Source of the DNA: JALYSX01 sp036510515
GTDB lineage: Bacteria; Vulcanimicrobiota; Vulcanimicrobiia; Vulcanimicrobiales; Vulcanimicrobiaceae
Direction: 5' to 3'
Length of the DNA: 16,406 nucleotides
Assembly (NCBI GenBank): GCA_036510515.1
Contig: DATCDS010000108.1
Coordinates: 1-16,406 of the forward strand
Shown here: positions 7,552 through 14,675 of the stretch, piece by piece
Numbering within the stretch: the first letter of the stretch is position 1
Layout of the letters: every line of letters begins with the position of its first letter
Notes under the pieces: model-generated
What the model saw: the letters and a program-made list of their open reading frames with translations, nothing else
The model's database searches: none
Told to the model about the DNA's origin: nothing
Translations under genes and position numbers: made by a program

Positions 7552-9352
7552 CGTAGGCGACGAGTTCGTCGACGCAGCGCTCGACGGGCCATTGGCCGGT
7601 ATCCACCACCAAGTCGGCATCGTTTGGCGCTTCGTACGGCGCCGAGATGCCGGTGAAATCTTCGATCTCGCCGGCACGGGCGCGCCGATAGAGGCCCTTG
7701 GGATCGCGCCGCTCGCACGTTGCGATATCGGCCTTGACGTACACCTCGTAAAACCGCTCGCCGGCAGCGCTACGCGCCAGCTCCCGGTCGTGCGACATCG
7801 GCGAGATAAAGGCCGTAATCACGATCGTGCCGGTGTCGGCGAACAGCGCCGCGACCTCGCCGATGCGGCGAATATTTTCAGCGCGGTCTCCGGGCGAAAA
7901 TCCGAGGTCGCTGTTGAGGCCCGAGCGCACGTTATCGCCATCGAGCACGACCACGTTCGCGCCCGCGACGAACAAGCGGCGTTCGAGCGCCATCGCTAGC
8001 GTCGACTTGCCCGACCCGGAAAGGCCGGTAAGCCAGACGACCGCGCCCCGATGACCGTTGCGGCGCACGCGCTCGTCGCCGGTTACCAAATGCGCGATCG
8101 GGTGGAGATTCTGGGTGCCCCGCGATGCGACGCTCTCTACCAAGCCGCCCGCAACGACGTCGGGGCCCCGCAGCAACACCAAACGCGCGGCCGCCGGCAG
8201 CGTTTGGCGTATGTCGAGCGGGAGCAGGGAGCGGCAACGCAGGTCCAAGCCCACGATAGAATACTGCGCGATCTCGTCGGGGGCTAACGGCGCGAGCGAG
8301 GACGAATCGATCGCGTCCTTGATCGCGGTGATGACGACGCGCGCCGTCGTGGGACCGAACTGCGCGTGCAAGTATTCACCGACGATCGGCGGCGCCTCGC
8401 CCAGCCAGAAACAGACGGCGTGAAACGAATGTTCGAGGGACGGCGCATCGGCCTCGTGGCAGACCACGTCGCCGCGATCCACGAAGATCGGCTCGTCGAA
8501 GGTCAGGCCGATCGACTCGCCGGCGCCCGCGAATGGATCCTCCGGTGCGTTCCAACGTTCGACGCTGCGCACTGTCGCGCGCGAGCCGAGCGGCAGGACG
8601 ACGATGCGTTCGCCGACGCGCACCGTTCCCGAATCGATGCGGCCCACCGCGACGCGTCGCTCGCCCGAGCGATAGACGTCCTGCACGCGCATGCGTAGCG
8701 GGGCTTCGTAGGGCACCGCGAGCGGTTCGAAGGAGGCCAGCGTTTCGATCAAGGTCGCGCCGCGGTACCACGGCATTTTCGCCGAATGCTCGACGAGATT
8801 CTCACCGTCGCGCGCGGAGATCGGAACGATGGCCGCCGCCGAGGCGCCCAGGGCTCCAAGGGCCCGCTCGCAAGCGGCCGCAACGCGATCGAACGTCGCC
8901 TGCGAATGGGCGACCGCATCCATCTTGTTCACCGCTACGAGAATCTGCTTGATGCCCAACATCGCCAGCAACTGCGCGTGGCGCAGCGTCTGCTCGCTCA
9001 CGCCTTCGGCCGCGTCGACGACCAAGACCGCGGCGTCGGCCTCGGCGGCTCCGCTGAGCATGTTCCGCACCAATTCGCGATGCCCGGGCGCGTCGATGAT
9101 CGCGTAGCGGCGATCTTGCCACGAGAACCAAACGCGCGTCGTATCGATCGTGATCGCTTGATCGCGCTCGGCCTGCAGGGCGTCTAACACGAACGACCAT
9201 TCCAGCGGAACGCCGCGGCGTTTGCTGACGGCCTGCAGTTCGGCCAGTTTGCCATCGGGCAGACTATCGGTCTCGTGCAGCAGGCGGCCGATCGTGGTCG
9301 ATTTGCCGTGGTCGACGTGTCCGACGAAAACGATGCGTAACGGACGCGTCAC
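7511..9352 (-). CDS. cysNC: Bifunctional sulfate adenylyltransferase GTPase subunit / APS kinase (CysN-CysC fusion)
   Basis: This 613-residue fusion makes PAPS. Residues 1-425 are the CysN GTPase, which drives APS formation by CysD, with G1 GHVDHGKS (11-18), G3 DAPGH (87-91), G4 NKMD (142-145) and EF-Tu-like beta barrels to about 425. Residues 435-613 are APS kinase, with P-loop GLSGSGKS (443-450), DGDNVRSGLNSDLGFS (471-486), FISP (515-518) and the lid region RDPKGLYRRARAGEIEDFTG (549-568). All key residues appear intact, so both activities are expected. The GTG start overlaps the last base of the cysD stop, indicating coupled translation. The 3' end overlaps the coil-protein gene on the other strand by 41 bases. 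With a sulfotransferase at the head of the unit and no reductive sulfur genes nearby, the PAPS is probably for sulfation of a glycan (inference). Confidence 0.95.
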   Translation of the reverse strand: MTRPLRIVFVGHVDHGKSTTIGRLLHETDSLPDGKLAELQAVSKRRGVPLEWSFVLDALQAERDQAITIDTTRVWFSWQDRRYAIIDAPGHRELVRNMLSGAAEADAAVLVVDAAEGVSEQTLRHAQLLAMLGIKQILVAVNKMDAVAHSQATFDRVAAACERALGALGASAAAIVPISARDGENLVEHSAKMPWYRGATLIETLASFEPLAVPYEAPLRMRVQDVYRSGERRVAVGRIDSGTVRVGERIVVLPLGSRATVRSVERWNAPEDPFAGAGESIGLTFDEPIFVDRGDVVCHEADAPSLEHSFHAVCFWLGEAPPIVGEYLHAQFGPTTARVVITAIKDAIDSSSLAPLAPDEIAQYSIVGLDLRCRSLLPLDIRQTLPAAARLVLLRGPDVVAGGLVESVASRGTQNLHPIAHLVTGDERVRRNGHRGAVVWLTGLSGSGKSTLAMALERRLFVAGANVVVLDGDNVRSGLNSDLGFSPGDRAENIRRIGEVAALFADTGTIVITAFISPMSHDRELARSAAGERFYEVYVKADIATCERRDPKGLYRRARAGEIEDFTGISAPYEAPNDADLVVDTGQWPVERCVDELVAYVNRVTALPAPAAR

Positions 9353-10155
9353 TACATGTACCCCGCCGTGCGAAGGCGTTCGAAGGCGTCTTCCTGTTCG
9401 TGATCCATCACGCGGCCGGCGCGTTCGGGAGCGCGCGTCGTTTCCAGTTCGAGGATGATCTCTTGGAGCGTGGAGGCATTGCTCTCGATGGGCACGGTGA
9501 TGTTCTTCTCGCCCAGCGAACGATAGCGCTTCCCGTCACGCGAAAAATACAACGAACAAAACGGGATGTTTTCGCGCTCGTGATAACGCCAGATGTCGAC
9601 TTCGGTCCAATGTAGCAGCGGATGGATGCGTAAGTGCATCCCGTCGGGAACCTCGGTCGCGTAATGGCCCCAAAACTCCGACGGCTGACGGCGCACGTCC
9701 CAGTCGCCGTCGATCGAACGCGGGCTGAAGATCCGTTCCTTGGCGCGCGTCGCCTGCTCGTCGCGCCGGATTCCAACCATCACGCCGCGATAGCCGCCGC
9801 TGCGTAGAAGATGCTTGAGGCCTTCGGTTTTGCGAGCGGCCGCCCGCGATGCCGGCGGCAGCGTCTGGTCGACGCTGGATTCGGGCGGGCACAGTTCGAC
9901 CCGCAGATCGAGATCCCACGCTTTCGCGATCTCATCGCGAAATTCGTATACTTCAGGGAGTTCCATCTCGGTATCGAGTTGGACCACCGGAAAGGGCACG
10001 CGCCCGAAGAACGCCTTGCGAGCCAGCCACAGCAACGCGGTGCTGTCTTTGCCGATCGACCATAACATGCACAGCGGGTCGACGCAGCGCTGCGCTTCGC
10101 GAAGAATGTAGACGGTCTGCGCTTCGAGCTCGTCTAGGTCGGAGCGTTCGGTCAT
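9352..10155 (-). CDS. cysD: Sulfate adenylyltransferase subunit 2 (CysD)
   Basis: CysD is the catalytic half of the bacterial ATP sulfurylase; with CysN it forms APS from sulfate and ATP. The PP-loop SIGKDSTALLWLARKAF (33-49) is canonical. PVVQLDTEMELPEVYEFRD, the PLLHWTEVDIWRY segment and LYFSRDGKRYRSLGEKNIT are all typical of the family. The ATG at 10155 gives 267 residues, somewhat shorter than many CysD proteins, mainly at the N terminus. The frame stays open another 64 codons upstream, but that part lies inside the sulfotransferase gene and is low-complexity Arg/Ala-rich sequence, so it is rejected. The start overlaps the sulfotransferase stop by 4 bases (ATGA) and the stop overlaps the cysNC start by 1 base, making a tight three-gene unit. 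Confidence 0.95.
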   Translation of the reverse strand: MTERSDLDELEAQTVYILREAQRCVDPLCMLWSIGKDSTALLWLARKAFFGRVPFPVVQLDTEMELPEVYEFRDEIAKAWDLDLRVELCPPESSVDQTLPPASRAAARKTEGLKHLLRSGGYRGVMVGIRRDEQATRAKERIFSPRSIDGDWDVRRQPSEFWGHYATEVPDGMHLRIHPLLHWTEVDIWRYHERENIPFCSLYFSRDGKRYRSLGEKNITVPIESNASTLQEIILELETTRAPERAGRVMDHEQEDAFERLRTAGYM

Positions 10156-11081
10156 GCTTTCGGGACGAGCGTTTCGGCCAGTGCCAGCGCTTCTTCGAGC
10201 GCCTCCATGCGCTCTTTGGCCAGTGCGGTCAGCAGCTCGTTCTTGCGTTCCAGCCCGACGACGCGGCGCTCGAGCCGGTCGATGTCGGACTTGGAGCCCA
10301 TCGCGCCTTCGCTCAAGCCCGGCACGTCTTCGGGAAGCGATTCCCACCAGTCGTTCACGCGTTCATACCCCATCTCGACGAGCAACCCCGGACACGCCTC
10401 CTCGAAGCGGCGCCCCAGGTCTCGGTCGAAATAGTTCTTCCAATCGCCGGCGACGCCGTTACGATAGTGCGAGAATTCTTGCTTCTCGCCCGGCTTGCGG
10501 CCGCTGCGCGTCTTGAACGAAAGACGGTTGACGACTTTTGCGAGCACGTCTTCGGGAGCGACCCAGCCGAAGAAATCGAGGATGTCTCGAAACGCTTTGT
10601 GCTCGTCGGCGATAACGTCTTCGTACTTGAGGACAAACTCCGTCTGCGTCCGCGGCCGCGCCGCCCAGGATCGCTGCGCCTTCGCCGACTCCCAGAACGT
10701 GTACATCGCGACTTCCAACTTGCCGCGCAGGTCTAACGCCAGCAACGCGGGGCGCACGATCCGAACGTGTTCCTCGGTCACGTGGCTGTAGGCGATCGAA
10801 AACCCCCACGAAACGATCGAGTCGCGAGGGTCGCGCAACACGACCAGGCAGCGATCGGTCGGCCCGGCGTATTGCTTCCAGTCGTCGTAGGTGACCTCGT
10901 AGATCGGCGCGGCCACCGTTCCGTCGGCTTCGTGCGCGAACTGCGACATGCCGTACGTTCCGCCCTTATCGGGACGAAAAAATCGAAGTCCCGTCTGAAG
11001 CCCGAAAATGTCGGGATCGCTAAGGACGTCTTTGATCCATTGGCTGCCGGCTTTGCCGAGCGTAATGTGCGCGAAGCGCAT
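10152..11081 (-). CDS. PAPS-dependent sulfotransferase with coiled-coil tail
   Basis: This 309-residue Sulfotransfer_1-type enzyme moves sulfate from PAPS to a hydroxyl or amino group. The 5'-phosphosulfate loop is LGKAGSQWIKDVL (8-20), with Lys10 as the conserved base. The 3'-phosphate site is VLRDPRDSIVSWGFS (81-95), with Arg83 and Ser88 or Ser91 as likely ligands. The C-terminal PAPS-closing loop FSHYRNGVAGDWKNYF (203-218) is canonical. Residues about 265-305 form a short coiled coil with AKERMEALE (288-296), like the neighbouring methyltransferase tail. There is no signal peptide, so it acts in the cytoplasm, before export of the glycan. It heads the unit that also makes PAPS (cysD, cysNC). 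GGAG 7 bases before the ATG is a good ribosome binding site. The acceptor is unknown; a glycan intermediate is most likely from context, with a lipid or small molecule possible. Confidence 0.92.
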   Translation of the reverse strand: MRFAHITLGKAGSQWIKDVLSDPDIFGLQTGLRFFRPDKGGTYGMSQFAHEADGTVAAPIYEVTYDDWKQYAGPTDRCLVVLRDPRDSIVSWGFSIAYSHVTEEHVRIVRPALLALDLRGKLEVAMYTFWESAKAQRSWAARPRTQTEFVLKYEDVIADEHKAFRDILDFFGWVAPEDVLAKVVNRLSFKTRSGRKPGEKQEFSHYRNGVAGDWKNYFDRDLGRRFEEACPGLLVEMGYERVNDWWESLPEDVPGLSEGAMGSKSDIDRLERRVVGLERKNELLTALAKERMEALEEALALAETLVPKA

Positions 11082-11102
11082 GCTTACGCTCCGATGTCGC
11101 GG

Positions 11103-11891
11103 TTAGCTTCCGGTCGAAAGAACGCGGAAGTTGAGGATACGCGGGTCGCTGGCAATTTTGGTTCCCTGTGAATCGACGTGGAGTTTAACGACGACGAGGT
11201 CGCCCTTGGGCAATGGTACGTCGACGCTGTGGAGACCCTTCACGTCGATCTCCGAAATCGCCTTGCCGTCTTCGCCCCGCACTTGCAGTTTGAACGGCTT
11301 GTAGGCCATGCCCGGGCCCGGCTCGACGTCGAACGTCAGCCGCTCGGTGCCCGCGGGGTTGGAGACGCTGATCTCGGCATCGTTGTTCACCCAGCGAAAC
11401 GACTTCCCGGCCGCCGATTCCAGCGGGTACCAGCCCGAGCCGATGCGGTGATGGGCCGGCAGCACGTCGCGGGCGCCGCGCTGAACGGCGATATCGAAGA
11501 CGCGGAAGTTCATGATGCGCGCGTCGTTCGGCGTCGTCTTACCGCCGCCGTTGGCGCGCAGGGTGACCCGATGCACCCTGGGAGCGGAAGGCGGCAGTTC
11601 GACCGTGAGCGATTCCTTACCGCGCACCTTGAGCGTCGTCAAAAGACTGCCGTCGACCAGGACGTCGAGGTCAAACGGCTTGAGCCCGACGCCCGGCCCC
11701 GGTTCGAGCGACAAGACGAGCTTGTAACGGACCGGGTGGGCGGTCGCGACGTCGATCTGGGCCTCGTTATTGACCCAGCGGAAAAGCGTGCCGGCGAAGA
11801 CTTCGGGGCGATACCACCCGCGGCCGAGAGCGATTTCAGTCGCCTCGGAAACGATATCTTGCGCCTGAGCAATACTGCCAGTCGTTGTCAT
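11103..11891 (-). CDS. Two-module GWYP/FRW/NFRV protein without signal peptide
   Basis: This 262-residue protein holds two copies of the module seen in the lipoprotein at 6067-7044. Copy 1 is LGRGWYRPE (22-30) through FRWVNNEAQI to MNFRVFD (127-133). Copy 2 is IGSGWYPLE (150-158) through FRWVNNDAEI to LNFRVLS (253-259). Each has an EPGPGxxxKPF stretch mid-module, so these two copies are closer to each other than to those of the lipoprotein. I see no secretion signal from any start, so it may stay in the cytoplasm. The start is uncertain: ATG at 11891 is preferred because ATG 11906 sits within a hairpin and TTG 11951 only adds a non-conserved extension, but none has a clear Shine-Dalgarno sequence. 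It precedes the sulfotransferase by 21 bases and probably shares its transcript. Its function is unknown; binding of the glycan being sulfated is an inference. Confidence 0.78.
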   Translation of the reverse strand: MTTTGSIAQAQDIVSEATEIALGRGWYRPEVFAGTLFRWVNNEAQIDVATAHPVRYKLVLSLEPGPGVGLKPFDLDVLVDGSLLTTLKVRGKESLTVELPPSAPRVHRVTLRANGGGKTTPNDARIMNFRVFDIAVQRGARDVLPAHHRIGSGWYPLESAAGKSFRWVNNDAEISVSNPAGTERLTFDVEPGPGMAYKPFKLQVRGEDGKAISEIDVKGLHSVDVPLPKGDLVVVKLHVDSQGTKIASDPRILNFRVLSTGS

Positions 11892-11905
11892 GCTGCAAAC
11901 GTTCA

Positions 11906-11939
11906 TTCCCGCCGCCGGGAAACCTCTGGCCGGCAGAGG
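11906..11939 (-). other. Two adjacent stem-loops in the leader of the sulfation operon
   Basis: Two perfect inverted repeats lie one base apart. One has arms TTCCCG and CGGGAA with a 4-base loop (11906-11921); the other has arms CCTCTG and CAGAGG with a 5-base loop (11923-11939). On the transcribed strand they end about 15 bases before the chosen ATG at 11891. They may be a leader structure that controls translation, or an mRNA-stabilising element. No U-run follows, so they are not a typical intrinsic terminator. If translation began at TTG 11951 they would be coding. Confidence 0.4.
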
Positions 11940-11941
11940 GC

Positions 11942-12052
11942 GAGCAAGCAAAGCAACGTTCTGGGCTCAATTCTGGAGCGCGTCGCCGGCGCGCTAAAAG
12001 CCCGAATGGCGTTCGAGCACGCTCTCTAATAATCGGCCTCGTAGGGCCCAGA
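11942..12052. other. Gap upstream of the sulfation operon, no gene seen
   Basis: This is the rest of the gap between the two minus-strand genes (162 bases including the two stem-loops). I find no ORF with a recognisable product and no convincing -35/-10 promoter. A promoter for the minus-strand sulfation unit is expected here but cannot be pinned down by eye. Base composition begins to fall toward the right in this area. Confidence 0.4.
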
Positions 12053-12072
12053 TCACGGGAGATCCCCCGTGA
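12053..12072 (-). terminator. Hairpin at the 3' end of the small secreted-protein gene (weak terminator candidate)
   Basis: A perfect 7-base stem (TCACGGG with CCCGTGA, 6-base loop) ends exactly on the TGA stop of the minus-strand gene at 12053-12541. The RNA that follows has no U-tract, so efficient intrinsic termination is doubtful. It could instead protect the 3' end or be chance. Confidence 0.3.
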
Positions 12073-12541
12073 CCGTCAACTTTGCGGCCTTTATTGTTGC
12101 GCCAGAACCAGGCGCTCGCCCGATATCTTTTCCGTATTGCACGATGTCGGTTCGCCGAGCGCTTAGGATGAAGAGCGCCTCCAGCCCAGCCAGTGTCGCA
12201 TCCCCGTATTCCGGACTAACGCTTCCTAATTTCTTATAAACTACTCGAACAGATATCGTTCTTGCGACAGGTAGCGACACGGCGTGCCCTGCTAATACGT
12301 TCATGGCTTCGGACTCCAACCTTCGCATGCATTCCTGGTGTGGCGTCTTGGAGGATGTCAAGGCTGCGACCACCGGCGTAGCGTCCCAGATAAGGACTGC
12401 ATCGGCTCCGCCTCTTGCTACAATGACCGTGCCAGTTGACGACTCTTGCCCGGGCAACGGCCGTGCGACAATGCAGAGTAAGGCCCAAAATACACAAAGG
12501 CCGAACGAGATCGCACGCGAAGAATGCGCTGTCTGGATCAT
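12053..12541 (-). CDS. Small secreted protein, unknown function
   Basis: I do not recognise this 162-residue protein. Residues 1-31 look like a Sec signal peptide: Arg9, a hydrophobic core ISFGLCVFWALLCIVA (11-26), then RPLPGQE with a plausible cleavage site near residue 31. The mature part (about 130 residues) has strand-like stretches (GTVIVARGG, RTISVRVVYKKLG), a helix near residues 67-85 and a single cysteine (71). No catalytic or metal motif stands out. AAAGGG about 8 bases before the ATG is an acceptable ribosome binding site. It is divergent from the NHL-SGNH gene and shares that region's lower GC content, so the pair may have travelled together. The frame is intact and the signal peptide supports a real gene. 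Confidence 0.6.
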   Translation of the reverse strand: MIQTAHSSRAISFGLCVFWALLCIVARPLPGQESSTGTVIVARGGADAVLIWDATPVVAALTSSKTPHQECMRRLESEAMNVLAGHAVSLPVARTISVRVVYKKLGSVSPEYGDATLAGLEALFILSARRTDIVQYGKDIGRAPGSGATIKAAKLTVTGDLP

Positions 12542-12744
12542 GAATTCGCCCTTTGTCTTTACGCTACCGCGCTTCCGTTCGCTCTTACCTTTCTTGCTCG
12601 CCCAAATGAATCATCTTTGATCTCAGCTACCGCCCGCCGCAACGACTGCATGCAATGGCGATCCGAAGGGATTGGGGCGCCGCTTCCTAAGCTACAAGTG
12701 CCTTCCGCGACTGGTTAATCCAACCATGGGGTATCATCTGCTGC
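12542..12744. promoter_or_regulatory. Divergent intergenic region between two secreted-protein genes
   Basis: These 203 bases separate two divergent starts, so promoters for both directions are expected. A TATCAT hexamer at 12732-12737 resembles a -10 box for the plus-strand gene, but it is only 7 bases from the ATG and has no good -35 partner. If real, the mRNA would be nearly leaderless. No coding ORF here looks convincing and no repeat or RNA gene was seen. Confidence 0.35.
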
Positions 12745-14580
12745 ATGAACAATCTCGCTCTTTTCTTCAAAGCGACGCGCCGCTATGTAACCATCCCCGG
12801 GGCCATCTCCCTGTCCTTAACGATTGGCACCCCTGGCCTTGCATCGGCTCCGATCCAGAAAGTTACTCTGCGCGAGGTCTCCACCATTGCTGGGGACGGT
12901 CTCCCGGGCGTTCGCGACGGCCCCGCAAGAGACGCGACCTTCCTTTTTCCAGCAGGCCTCGCACTTGGCGCAGACGGTGCGCTATACATCTCAGACGAGG
13001 CGGGGCAACGGATTCGCCTCCTAAACTCGCGAGGAATGGTAAGCACCGTCGCGGGCTCTGGGAATCTGAGCGCGACTGGCCTGTCAGTTCAGCCTGGTTA
13101 TCGAGACGGCCCGGCGCACATGGCACGGTTCAATCGGCCCGCCGGCATCGCGCTCGGCCGGGACAATGCGCTTTACATAGCCGACTCGCATAACGCCTGC
13201 ATCCGTAAGCTGTTTGACGGCGTGGTCACAACAGTCGCCGGGAAACCTGGCGACAGCAAAGCTGTCGATGGGGACGCCAGCGCCTCCCGCTTCGTGGATC
13301 CCCAGGGGCTTGCATTCGACGCGGCGGGAAATCTGTATGTCGCGGACAACGGTGGCGGCCTACGGGTGATGAGCCGTTACGGCGTCCTTTCGACAATCCA
13401 TTTCAAGTCAACGCGCGAAGTTCACTTTCTGGGCGTTACTTATGCAAATTCTCCCACTCCTGAAATCGTGCTCGTGGGCCGCGGCGTTATAGTTCGCTAC
13501 GACCTGACAACGGGTGTGGATACAACTTACGACGCACTTGCGGCGTCGTATGAAAGCGGCGGCTCGATCGGATCCCCATTTCAGTTGTCGGCGATAGATT
13601 CGCGGCAAATGATTTTTAGCGACCTGCATTCTTCGAATATTCGGTACCTCCGGTTGCCATCACCGCCCTTCGTCGGCACAATTTTCAGCCGAATAATAGC
13701 GGGGGGGAGATTTGACTCGCCTGCAGAGAACGTCTGGTATAGGGACGGGTCGCGGATTGACTCCAGATTCATCTCACCTACGGGCATCGCGCTCGACGGA
13801 TCCTTCGCATACGTTGCCGATTCGGGAGGACGCACGATCAGGAAAGTACGATTGCCTCACTTTAGGGATTCGGAAGTGGGATTGGAGCAGCTTGGTCACG
13901 TCGACGCAAAGCACTACGAAGTGGCGCTAATAGGGCCGTCCTGGGTTTTCTGGGACAGCCTAGGAGACGATTCACTCTGCGCCATGATCGAACGCGATTT
14001 CGATCGCTCGCGCCGCTTTTCACGGCCAACGCGCTGCCACACAATTCGCATCGATGGTGCGCCACTATCGACATCCGAAGACTACATAAGGACCATCATG
14101 CCCTACGAGCGCATGGATGCAGTTATCATTCTGATGCAGCCATGGAAGGTTAGCGAAATTACTGTCGGCGGTGACGTATCGCTGTTGACTGCGAACATGA
14201 AAAGCCTCGTAGGCTTCCTACAGCCATTGCACACCTCGCTGGCCCTTGCCTGGTCTTATGCCCCTTGGGACGTATCGGACACCGAGGATCTGGGCGAGCG
14301 AATCACCGATCGTGAAACCGACCCGTTCCCGCAAACCAATGCCGCGCACGTCCTAACGGCGCAGTATATAGCGGCCCTCAAGGGGCTGCCCATAACGGAA
14401 TACGATTCGTATGCGGATGTGATGCGCTTCGAAAGGATGCGTGCGGCGCAGGCGCTCTACGTGAGCGATGACATGCATTTTAACGTAAGTGGCAATACCT
14501 TTCTCGGAGATAGTATCGCACGAGGCCTGCTAGCCTCCGGGCTTTCCGGCTCACGCAGGGAGCGTTCCGCGGCACCTTAA
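12745..14580 (+). CDS. Secreted NHL beta-propeller fused to an SGNH-hydrolase-like domain
   Basis: This 611-residue exported protein has a signal peptide at 1-35 (Arg/Lys, hydrophobic stretch, GLASA cleavage). Residues about 40-370 carry NHL propeller repeats of the form VSTIAGDG..DGPARDATF..PAGLALGADGALYISD (46-84). Clear copies are near 100-155, 161-205 and 316-368, with a degenerate middle. Residues about 390-600 look like an SGNH/GDSL fold: ALIGPSWVFWDSL (394-406) could be block I with Ser399 as nucleophile, and VSDDMHFNVSGNTFL (573-587) matches block V with Asp575-x-x-His578. GLPITEYDSYADV (547-559) is also typical just before block V. The block III Asn is not evident. Relatives deacylate or O-acylate surface glycans, so such a role is plausible, but it is an inference. 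Codon use is less GC-rich than in genes to the left. Confidence 0.75.
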   Translation: MNNLALFFKATRRYVTIPGAISLSLTIGTPGLASAPIQKVTLREVSTIAGDGLPGVRDGPARDATFLFPAGLALGADGALYISDEAGQRIRLLNSRGMVSTVAGSGNLSATGLSVQPGYRDGPAHMARFNRPAGIALGRDNALYIADSHNACIRKLFDGVVTTVAGKPGDSKAVDGDASASRFVDPQGLAFDAAGNLYVADNGGGLRVMSRYGVLSTIHFKSTREVHFLGVTYANSPTPEIVLVGRGVIVRYDLTTGVDTTYDALAASYESGGSIGSPFQLSAIDSRQMIFSDLHSSNIRYLRLPSPPFVGTIFSRIIAGGRFDSPAENVWYRDGSRIDSRFISPTGIALDGSFAYVADSGGRTIRKVRLPHFRDSEVGLEQLGHVDAKHYEVALIGPSWVFWDSLGDDSLCAMIERDFDRSRRFSRPTRCHTIRIDGAPLSTSEDYIRTIMPYERMDAVIILMQPWKVSEITVGGDVSLLTANMKSLVGFLQPLHTSLALAWSYAPWDVSDTEDLGERITDRETDPFPQTNAAHVLTAQYIAALKGLPITEYDSYADVMRFERMRAAQALYVSDDMHFNVSGNTFLGDSIARGLLASGLSGSRRERSAAP

Positions 14581-14675
14581 GCGCCGGGCTAAATCAGCGC
14601 CGCATGCCCATAGCGCAACATGGCTCCCGCTTGGGGCCGCAGGCCGGTCCACCGGTTCCCACCGAAGAAGTCCAA
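14581..14675. other. Short gap before rmlB
   Basis: These 95 bases lie between the NHL-SGNH stop and the chosen rmlB ATG. The rmlB frame is open here with an ATG at 14604, but the extra 24 residues precede the Rossmann strand and are unlike the family. GAAGAAG just upstream of 14676 supports the later start. I see no terminator hairpin with a T-run. Confidence 0.4.

Noticed and set aside
10156..10347. 64-codon upstream extension of cysD
   Set aside because: It is out of frame within the sulfotransferase tail, is Arg/Ala low-complexity, and the ATG at 10155 fits the family and forms a typical ATGA overlap.
11892..11951. TTG start at 11951 for the two-module protein, or a lipoprotein Cys near its N terminus
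   Set aside because: The extension covers two hairpins and reads Arg/Pro/Gly-rich without a hydrophobic core, so it is neither a signal peptide nor a lipobox.
11178..12029. 283-codon plus-strand ORF opposite the two-module protein
   Set aside because: The minus strand carries two copies of the GWYP/FRW/NFRV module; the plus-strand translation shows no repeat or motif and is a mirror of GC-rich coding DNA.
12303..12620. 105-codon plus-strand ORF opposite the small secreted protein
   Set aside because: No motif or ribosome binding site; the minus-strand gene has a signal peptide and a plausible ribosome binding site.
14604..14675. 24-residue N-terminal extension of RmlB
   Set aside because: RmlB starts directly with the Rossmann strand MRWFVTGG; the extension has no family counterpart and a ribosome-binding-like GAAGAAG precedes the later ATG.
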